A stretch of 64,000 nucleotides of DNA, from positions 898,589 through 962,588 of the forward strand of contig CACRXP010000155.1 in NCBI GenBank assembly GCA_902702965.1, given 5' to 3'. The notes beneath the pieces are model-generated. The model did no database searches and was not told where the DNA came from. It worked only from the letters and a program-made list of their open reading frames with translations. How positions within the stretch are numbered: the stretch's first letter is position 1; each line of letters begins with the position of its first letter. The stretch is from Spirometra erinaceieuropaei (taxonomy: Eukaryota; Platyhelminthes; Cestoda; Diphyllobothriidea; Diphyllobothriidae). Position numbers and translations under genes: made by a program. Shown here in pieces: positions 56,140 to 64,000 of the stretch.

Positions 56140-58010
56140 ATATATATTAAAGCCCCAATGACTTATGACTGTCTGCCATTCGGCAGGTTTTGAAAAGTTA
56201 AAATTTACTTGGTATGCTTGTTTGAAAACTATTTATATTTTCTCAGGTTCATTGCCCGTTCCTATTAATTAACTGGGTCGGACAGTGGCTGGGACCTGGG
56301 AATGGGAGTAGAGGGTGGGGTCAAGGACTCGGCACACTTTCCTTACTATAAACAAACTGAAGTCTTTGAAACTCTCACTGTACGCTAAAAGTCGTAACTT
56401 GAAGGATTTCCAACTGACTGGATAACTCGGACCTCGCGGTCAGTCCAGTGTGTTTGTGTGATGTGGCCGATCAGTTTCCTGAGAGTCAGGCTGAAATGGC
56501 TCCCTATTAATGTGGCCTTTGCGGCCCTCCCAATTCGTGGGATCTAAGACGGGAGGGGCGACACGTCTAGGAGCGGCTCCAGCCGCGCCTGCCATCTGCG
56601 TCCTCTCCCACCTCTGGTCTTCTTGAATGCCCCTTGGCACCGGACCCAGGTGGGGGGAGAAGAGGGTGCGGTAGATGCAGCACAAGTCTGCTATCAGTAT
56701 AAAAGAAATCGCACGCGAGTCATCGTGTCTTCTCTCACCCTCCTGTGGAGCGCACGGCGGGCAACGTCGGTCACGACAGTCGAACTGTTTTATACATGTT
56801 TTCAGTCAACTTTCTTTTGGGAACAGTCTAAATTTCGCAACTTGTCGGAATTGGTTGGTCGAGGGTGTGTACACTGTAACTACACTGCAACTACTGTTCG
56901 TGTTTGATTTACACAATGGCGCGTTCCGATATCAAAAATCAGGAAGAGAGCGCTAACTTGCCATACGTCTTTTGGCGATAATGACCAAACGAGTAGTAGT
57001 AAGTGATGATAATAACCAATCGCGCGACTACCAAGATTTGACTTTCCTGAGGACCAGTTACCAGTGACCACTAATGAAATATCATCGGTCAAACATAAGG
57101 TGAATGCGGGTACGGAGAGGGACCGGCGTATTTCTTCATCAATCAGACTTGATCAGTGATCAGTGAATATTTTGATATTTTTGCACATAATATGAGGGTA
57201 TAGGCCCCAGAGATATTTTTAATAGGAACTTTATTTCAAGACCAAATATTCCATATACCAAGCGATAATGTTCAAGCACAAATTACAAGGAAAAATTTCG
57301 TTTGGACTCAGGAACATGTAACCCCCTACTAGCGATGCTCTAACGCCGAATCCCCGGCGGCAACCACTCCCGTGTCCTAAATTTAAGCCGAACTTTGACC
57401 CTAACCCTAACTCCAACTTATTACAGTTTCCTACCGTGAGTTTGTTTTGCACTACTGATTATAATTAATCTCAGGAACTGTACCTACACATCGATAAAAA
57501 AATTAACATACGACAGTTCGACCGCCAATTCGACGATGTCCACCGCGTGCTACAGAGTAAGGTGCTGCAGACACGGTGAATTGCGCGTGAATTAGTTTGT
57601 TATGATGGCAGACTTTCGCATCATCTATCGCACTCTCCCCTTCCCATTCCCCACCTGGATCCAATGTCAAGAAACATTCAGGAAAACCGGAGGCGAGGGA
57701 GGGCGTAGATGGCTGACACGGCCGGACCCGCACCTAGGCGTGCCACCACAACCCTGGTCCACAACATACACTTGACCAGAATTTTTCGCCAACAACAGCA
57801 ACAAAAACAACGTAACAGGTGTTAGAAGGACGAGGATGATGACTGAGCAGCCATGCCCACTACCTGTATACCCGGCGGGAGCGCTGGCGCATCTACCGGC
57901 AGGGAACCAAGTGTCCGGGAACTGCCAGCGCATACCAGGCTGCGAGAGCCATGGTTTGCTGATACTAACGTAGCACACGCTGTCAGACGACACGTAGCCC
58001 TGCATTCAGC
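56140..58010 (-). repeat. Composite dispersed repeat of about 1.85 kb, copy 2 (inverted)
   Basis: Reverse counterpart of 440-2285: TATTAAAGCCCCAATGACTT at the left, repeat B sequence facing both ways at the two ends (56440-56800 and 57500-58010), and the telomere-like GACCCTAACCCTAAC near 57398 in the core. ORFs here (56440-56685, 56623-56907, 57503-57733, 57667-58005) are repeat-borne. Confidence 0.75.
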
Positions 58011-58710
58011 CTGAACCGTTATCTTTCAAGGTTGGGGGGCCACAAGACATAACGATATCACAGCACGGCGAATGTTGTCGGCCACGTACTGAGGCCTTAC
58101 ACCCGGTCTGACAAAGACCTGCCGGAGATGTGGGTGAAGTAGGTCAGCTTCGAGTCCAGGGTCAGCGGGAAGCTGCATCGCGCGTTCTCTATTCACTGAG
58201 TCCTACTCAACCAGGCCTACTGACAAGGCGAAAGATGTGATCCTCGTGCTCTGGTTGGGCCACCCGAGGACCAATGACGCGCCGATGAGTTGCCTCAGGC
58301 TCAGCAATAGCAATGTTACAGCTCGAGGGTAAACATGCCTACCCGCAACGGACACACGCACACGACGCAGTCCGTGGGTTTAACGATCCTGATGTCTCTT
58401 ATCAGAGACAGGGAGAAATGGGGTGGGCGGGCGACATGCGTCCCGTTATGCTATCGAGCCGCCGAATGCATGATTTGGCTCGAGTGCTCTGCCAGATGGT
58501 CTGCGGCAAGCTGTTTACCAATATTTTTTGGCTCGAGCAATGATTCCGCTAAGACTGCGAGGCAAAACATTTGAGGACGGGAGAGGAATAATTTCAACAG
58601 TCAGCCATCCCACAGTTCATTAACCCAGCAAAAATAACGCTTAGGAAAGCTACCTTTTCAGTTGAAATGAATGGAAAATGAGGTTCCAAGTCGATAAAAG
58701 GGCGGAAACA
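58011..58710. other. Unassigned interval
   Basis: Sequence not shared with other parts of the window. ORFs on the plus strand (58313-58574) have no domain. Confidence 0.4.
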
Positions 58711-59687
58711 CGACCGATCTCATGAAATATTGGCTGAAATTCTGAAATGCGTGTTCGATTAGGAAGGATTACTTGGTCGCGGTTGTAATACTGATTATAT
58801 TACGGCATACTCTTATAACATTTCGGACTCGGTAGGATTTCGGCTTTTAAATGCACTTCTATTCAATATCCTGTAGAATGCGTGCTTGGCAAAAAATGAC
58901 TACTTAACTGGCATGCATTTTTCCCATTGATATTCGATGGTCTTGGAAATTCAAATATATTTTATAGAAAACATAAACAAAAATATGCTTTCTTTTAGTC
59001 AATCAATGGAGAATTACGTCTTCTTTATATTTTATAATTAAAAAACATTTTAAAACCTAATTATACTCCTTCCTTAAGTATGAAACTTTTTAAGACCATT
59101 CACATAGCATCGTACCTGGCCGTTTACCACTGCTCCTCATGAAATGTACAACATGATCCGCATCCATTGCAAAATTTTATGGACTCTATATGATATCTTT
59201 CTAATGGCATAGAAAAATATGTGAGTTTCTTTATGCGGAACGTATGCACCTTGTAGAGTTAAATCACTAAGCGCTAATGCGACGAATGATCATGCTTCAA
59301 ATTAATCGGCAATTAGAAAACTTTGTTAAAACCTAATTATACTCCTTCCTTGAGTATAAAATATAAAGAAGACGTGATTCTCTAGTGATTGACTAAAAGA
59401 AAGCATATTTTTGTTTATGTTTTCTATAAAATATATTTGAATTTCCAAGGCCATCGAAAATTAATGGGGAAAATGCATGCTATTTAAATAGTCATTTTTT
59501 GCCAAGCACGCGTTCTACAGGATATTGAAAAGAAGTGCATTTAAAAGCCGACATCCTGCCAAGTCCAAAATGTTATAAGAGTATGCCACAAGATAATCAG
59601 TATTACAACCGCGACCAGGTAATCCTTCCTAATCGAACACGCATTTCAGAATTTCAGCCAACATTTCATGAGATCGGTTACTCACTG
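58711..59687. mobile_element. Long-TIR Tc1-type MITE (about 977 bp)
   Basis: The left end is slightly truncated (CGACCGATCTCATGAAATAT). The right end is complete (GAGATCGGTTACTCACTG-TA). Left-arm block TGACTACTTAACTGGCATGC and right-arm block GCATGCTATTTAAATAGTCA are inverted partners. The ORF 59535-59750 lies in the right arm and is not a gene. Confidence 0.78.
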
Positions 59688-60374
59688 TATGTCCCGCCAC
59701 ACAGTTTTACGCCGAGTTCGGCGCCCGCTACAAACTACACGGAGGTCTAAATGCCAGCCTTCACACAACATGTTTTCGTAGATTCCACCAAATTCGTATC
59801 TAGACCAAGGACTTAGGTCACCTTTATATTATTGCTTAGAGCGCCAAAAGGGCTATGCCGAATGAAAATAATCAGAAATTAATAAAAAGAACCTCATAGA
59901 TGATGCTATAGTATGATCAGTCTAGCTGTTCATCAAAAGATTAATGAGTAGTTAGCCTTCTTATGTTGGAAGTGTGTTCACTGATCCGGTTACTGGATAT
60001 GCTCATTCTACTTTGCCTTGGGACTCAGTGTAGAGCCATCACAAACACTTGTATAGTGATTAGAAATATACGGAAAAATGGGTACCGACAAAGACAGCGG
60101 GGATTGCGATGGACATTTCTGGCTTACTGGCCGTCACCAACCGGCCATGACCATCCCCGCGTTTGCTGGAAGGGAGTCTCGACCCAGCGTCATTTGGCAT
60201 AGAACGTTCTTGGGTTTCACGTCCTACCGCTGATTCACTGGCCCGTCGGATACGGCCAAATGCGAGTCATTCTGTTTGAAGTAGCACGGACACCACGTCT
60301 GTCTGGCATATTTTCAGTGAGTGCTTTGACCAATAGGGGCAAGGAGTCGAACTCCAGGAAGTATTTGTAAAAGA
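59688..60374. other. Unassigned interval with a SINE fragment
   Basis: 60078-60190 (GGTACCGACAAAGACAGCGG, GGCTTACTGGCCGTCACCAA) is a family A fragment in minus orientation. Nothing else recognised. Confidence 0.45.
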
Positions 60375-60410
60375 GGAGACATGATCGCTGGGAAAATAGC
60401 ATTATTAGTC

Positions 60411-60445
60411 TAACGTTTTGGATTTTCATTCGAACCCATCATCAG
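60411..60445 (-). ncRNA. Decayed hammerhead-like core at the Penelope 3' end
   Basis: CTGATGA is kept and GGGTT can pair with AATCC, but GAAA has become AAAA and the triplet is GTT. The position, 3' of the endonuclease remnant, is informative: it links the hammerhead-like motifs of the window to Penelope-like elements. Confidence 0.45.
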
Positions 60446-60702
60446 AGACAAAGTCAGATAGGGGTAAGGGACTGCGGTATTTATATTACGCAGATTCTAG
60501 CCCACATCATGTCTATCATAACTGACAGCTCCCAAATGTATCACGGTCTGAATGGACAGGCGCTACGGTATGCAGTCGTAGTGCATCTGCATGCGGGCCA
60601 AAATTATCGGCTCCCAGGCCTGCCACACCCAGTAGAGTTGCTAACTGCCCGCTTTCGTCATTCGAATAAACTCTTGGGTAACATAGCGCACCGACATTGA
60701 CA

Positions 60703-61612
60703 TCAAGAACAGTGGTCATCCGCGCGCTCCGCATGACTAACTCCTTTGTCTGGGTAAAGTTTTAGCACCGAATATGGAGAAGGGAGGTCGTTGCGCTTGT
60801 TGATTGATTGAGGACCGGAAAACCATGAAATGAGCCGTTCGCGACCCACGCGGTTTTTGCATCTAACAAGAATATCTGTTTCGTCAAAAGTGAATGTGTG
60901 GTTGGGTCTCGTCGACTGAGCCACGACTTTGGAGCTGGCGCCGTTCCTCCTCACTAAGGCTGCGTGCTCAAACATCCGCGTCTGGGGTGGCCCTTTGGTT
61001 TCTACTACATAGTTGTTTCGGCCACAATTGCATTGGAATCGGTAGACGACCTCAGATATTTCTCGCCGTGGCGGTGGTTCATCGGTGTCAATAATTGGCG
61101 TTCTGTGGTTGCCTTCGGTTTGTGTGTAACTCAATTTCCAAGGAGTGTAAGAAAGCGACTGACGGCTTCTAAGATACTTTTTACGTAGGGGGGGGGGCTG
61201 GTTGGATTTCGTCTCGCACCTCGTGTTTGTAGACACTGATTGACGAATTTGGGGGGCCAGCCCTTCGCTCTGAGCCCCCTCGAAGATCTTTTCATTCAGC
61301 AACCTTGACTTCCGGTTCACAGTAGTGCGTCTCTACATGCCGAAATAGCATCGTTACGCAATTGCCTTTGTGGCTGTTTGGGTAGTTGCTACTGTAACTC
61401 AGTATTTGCGTCGTGTTCGTTGCTTTCCTGAATATTTTGGTTTTCATGCCAACACAATGTTTGCGACAGACGATGACGCCAAAAAAGGTCAGCTGGTTGC
61501 TCTCCTCTTTCTTCATCGTAAATTGTATATCGGGAAGGACGGATGTTCTTTGAATCCCAATCCGATAACAACGAAGGCACCATCCATATATTAAAACACC
61601 TAAGTAATCCAC
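60703..61612 (-). pseudogene. Penelope-like RT thumb and GIY-YIG endonuclease, frameshifted
   Basis: The 5' piece (61612-61292) contains KEESNQLTFFGVIVCRK and FRKATNTTQILSYSSNYP, then NSHKGNCVTMLFRHVE. This is the segment between RT and endonuclease in Penelope-like proteins, and aligns with LPFLDV and SNHPAAHK of copy 1. The 3' piece (61320-60703) is in another frame and contains VVYRFQCNCGRNNYVVETKG and TRMFEHAAL, a degraded GIY-YIG (the usual YVG is YVV), then DETDILVRC and GRERLISWF. The RT catalytic region is missing. A frameshift lies in the 29-bp overlap. It is a different, older lineage than copy 1. Confidence 0.85.
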
Positions 61613-61705
61613 TAACCTCGTCTGAACTTTTTCTCTAGTGATAAATTCGAGTTCGAGTCCGAGACGTCAGGATAATAAAGTCCTCGCTCCAGCAGTTATG
61701 CCCCC

Positions 61706-61849
61706 TTCTTGGCGATTTCTTTGGCCTTGTCGGCTCAATTACTTCAAGTCAATTGAGTGAGCGTTAGCAAAATTTACTCATTCGTCCCGGACAATCTAGA
61801 CTTATTTAGAAAGATCGTTTTCTCGGATAGATGACGACAAATCGACCTT
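61706..61849. other. Short unassigned spacer
   Basis: Between the Penelope-like element and repeat B. Nothing recognised. Confidence 0.4.
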
Positions 61850-62290
61850 TGATTCCGACTATGTCCACCTTGTGCGCGTGAATAAGTGTATGATGACGGT
61901 AGATTTGTGCAGCATTTACCGCACTCTCTCTTTCCCTCCTGGACCCGGTGCCAATACACGGTCAAAAAGACCGGAGACGGGCGGGGGCGCAGGTGGCTGG
62001 CGCGACCGAACCCGCACCTAGGCGTGCCACCAAACCCCCTGGTCGACAACACACACCTGACCAGGATGTTTCACCAACACCATCAACAGCTCCCAAACGG
62101 GGATTAGAGGGACGAGGATGATGACTGGACAGCCATGCCCACCATCTGCATACCCACCGGGAGCGCAAGCACATCTACCGGTAGGGAACGAGGGTTGAGA
62201 GAACTGCCAGCGCATATCAGGCTGCGCGGGCCATGGTTTGAGGATACTGGCATAGTGCACGCTGTCAAACCTTTTATCGGGATCGATGAC
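61850..62290 (-). repeat. Repeat B, nearly full copy
   Basis: On the minus strand: GTTTGACAGCGTGCACTATG, TACCGGTAGATGTGCTTGCG, GTGGGTATGCAGATGGTGGG, GGTTTGGTGGCACGCC and GACCGTGTATTGGCACC follow the family order. Confidence 0.75.
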
Positions 62291-62506
62291 ATTGGATAGA
62301 TAGCCGCATGCAGATCAACAGACGTATGTACCGACATAGCTTTTTCCGGGATGCATGCGAAATCCTCCCTGTTAGGAGCTACCTGAAATTTACGTGGTCA
62401 ATAGTCTGATACTTTCTGCTTCTTCCATTGGTTCTGCCTGGAGAATGTCGTTCGTCGGTTTCATTCCATGCATCTATCCACTTCTATGCAGCACCCGCAT
62501 ACTTAC

Positions 62507-62594
62507 TTTGCCTAAATAATGTCCTTTTGCTGTGGTTGCCGCCAAAAGCAGCGCCTCATCACGCAATCCAATCTCCCTCTCTCTCTTTTTGGTA
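62507..62594 (-). CDS. Candidate upstream exon of the doublecortin-type gene (88 nt)
   Basis: Minus-strand exon between the acceptor CGCTTCCTTATTTCAG|T and the near-perfect donor GGCAAA|GTAAGTAT. It enters with the last base of a codon, reads TKKREREIGLRDEALLLAAT then TAKGHYLGK, and leaves in phase 0. That matches the phase-0 start of the exon at 55042. The joined reading, GHYLGK followed by VYLDRMKVNTLG, resembles the middle of doublecortin domains, where a Gly-rich turn with Phe/Tyr precedes a strand and a helix. The 5' end of the gene would lie further right or outside the window. It is supported by two good splice sites and phase only. Confidence 0.5.
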
Positions 62595-64000
62595 CTGAAA
62601 TAAGGAAGCGACGCCGGTTGCTTCAAACAGGCACAACAGCTTGGTGATTGCATCCCTCCCCACACCCAAACAATATTCCGCGTGGCTGGTTGCTAGGCGA
62701 CGTCTGTAACATTACTTCCATCCGTAGTCGAGCCGACGTATATCAAGCCACCAGACAGCTGTCCTGGCGGCTGTCTCCCGAAAGCTGAGCTTTTTCAATC
62801 GCCGTTATGAGAATAATTGAGACGCTGGCACATGTGTCGTGTAGGTCACTTGTCTCCTGTTTCTGGCTGCCATTTGCGGGGAATAAAACGTTATTCGTGT
62901 CATTGGCAATATTTTATATGCACTATGGAGTACTTTTATAAAAACAGGAAAGGGCATATTAAGTCCCGTGAGAAGCAGCTTGCGACATATGGGCTAGAAT
63001 CTTAAGGGGGCTGTGAAGAGGCTACACCCAAATGATACCTTTAGAAGATTTAATTTCCAGTACGATAGGTATAAAAGTGGATTTCTTGTGCATCCGTCCA
63101 AAAAGGCATTACTGCCAGTATGGCAGCCCATGGACATTTACCGCATATGGTATCTAAAACACGGAGCTGGGAACGATTCATCTAGTGAATGATACCCATG
63201 TCAAGTACATCCTCAAAGGTTTCTAAATATGAATTTTTAATTTTAATCGCACTAAAGGTTTCCTTTGAATTTCCATGAACGACAACTCATATAACAACGG
63301 AACTTCCCCACATACCATGGGCGGAGAGCTGTGTTTTGGGTTTTCGGTACTCATGTCCACCAGAACTCAGGGGCCATTAGAACCATCGTTCGGAAACATC
63401 ATCAGGTTATGCTTAAGTGTTTTTCTGAAGACTTTGGTACGGGCGTTAATCATACTGCGTTATGTGGAAAGCTGTCTACGATGTGTAGAGAAGGCAGGTC
63501 TGCAAAATTGATCGGCCCTAGTTTCACTATAAAGAGTGGAACCGACAAATCGCCAATGTCAGTAAAGTCGTCGAGAAGGATTTAAACAGAGAACATGTGC
63601 CGTAGATGGAAGAAACGTGGAAGAACCTGCCGAATGTTCTGTTGAATATGCTGCGGAACATCTGCTCAGTGAATTCGTAGACTGGCTAGGAGATTTGTTT
63701 GTAGTACCGAGTAGACAGAGGAAATTAGTCTACCTTTAAGAGTGGTTGTTTTCGTCCAAGTCGACCCGTATAACTTTCCCGACTACGGCTAACACGGCTT
63801 TTATCTGCGGACCGAGACTCAACACCCAGGAGGAGAGATACCGCGGCTTAAAGCCTACTCTGTCCAGTAATCCGGCAAGCAGTATCAGGTTTTGAGCAGG
63901 TTGGCAAGAGAGGCAAATACTTCTCGCTTGAAAGGGCAGAACCTATAGGCATATATAAGGCAAGCGTCAGCACATTCCCCATCCGGGACAGGTTGTGTTT
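62595..64000. other. Unassigned right end of the window
   Basis: Upstream of the 88-nt exon on the minus strand. The plus ORFs 62817-63005, 63275-63511 and 63331-63585 have no domain. No repeat of the window is recognised. Further 5' exons of the doublecortin-type gene could lie here but I cannot identify any. Confidence 0.35.

Larger units (their letters stand above)
60375..61705 (-). mobile_element. Penelope-like retroelement copy 2, decayed, with inverted termini
   Basis: Minus-oriented body with RT-thumb and GIY-YIG remnants (60703-61612). Its 3' end carries a hammerhead-like core (60411-60445) followed by CTAATAATGCTATTTTCCCA. Beyond the 5' truncation, 61661-61705 (GACGTCAGGATAATAAAG, TCCTCGCTCCAGCAG) is the same terminal motif in the opposite orientation. 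The arrangement mirrors the short insertion at 10481-10763. Confidence 0.8.

Noticed and set aside
1..64000. CRISPR arrays, bacterial operons, rRNA genes or integrated viral genomes
   Set aside because: No regularly spaced short repeats, no rRNA signature, no capsid or viral polymerase genes. The only reverse transcriptases are of the Penelope type.

Overview
This is a eukaryotic window, most likely from a large, repeat-rich invertebrate genome. A flatworm, in particular a pseudophyllidean-type tapeworm, is my best guess. The reasons are intron-bearing coding fragments, degenerate TTAGGG/CCCTAA tracts, Penelope-like retroelements, a Merlin DNA transposon (a superfamily known from schistosomes), tRNA-derived SINEs and long-TIR Tc1-type MITEs. 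There are no bacterial operons, rRNA genes or CRISPR arrays. The organism call is inference.

Layout. 0-6 kb: a palindromic foldback element cut by the window edge, a 1.85-kb composite repeat, and a diverged tandem duplication of about 1.17 kb. 6-16 kb: dispersed repeats, three weak minus-strand exon candidates (8.3, 8.7 and 12.6 kb), and a 283-bp insertion with 12-bp target duplications and inverted hammerhead-like ends. 16-23 kb: a Penelope-like element with reverse transcriptase plus GIY-YIG endonuclease and one in-frame stop, a SINE, a Merlin transposon with TIRs and 8-bp target duplications nested in a MITE, then a MITE nested in another MITE. 23.8-24.1 kb: a probable terminal exon on the minus strand. 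25-44 kb: MITEs, SINEs, telomere-like tracts, a possible first exon near 33.0 kb and a clear internal exon near 44 kb. 44-54 kb: more MITEs, a complete foldback element (47.8-48.4 kb), a 614-nt coding exon (50.0-50.6 kb) and a 1.3-kb tandem duplication that copied that exon's splice acceptor. 54.7-55.1 kb: a 282-nt exon coding for part of a doublecortin-type domain. 55.8-62.3 kb: an inverted copy of the 1.85-kb repeat, another MITE and a second, decayed Penelope-like element. 62.5-62.6 kb: an 88-nt exon whose phase fits the doublecortin exon.

The only cellular gene I can assemble runs on the minus strand: 62594-62507, 55042-54761, 50640-50027 and 44133-(43950 or 43731), perhaps ending at 24090-23833. 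Each junction has a consensus-like splice site and the reading phases match. Its introns are filled with transposable elements. All other long ORFs are repeats or chance. The start codons of open frames here are often non-ATG, so ORF length alone was not taken as evidence.
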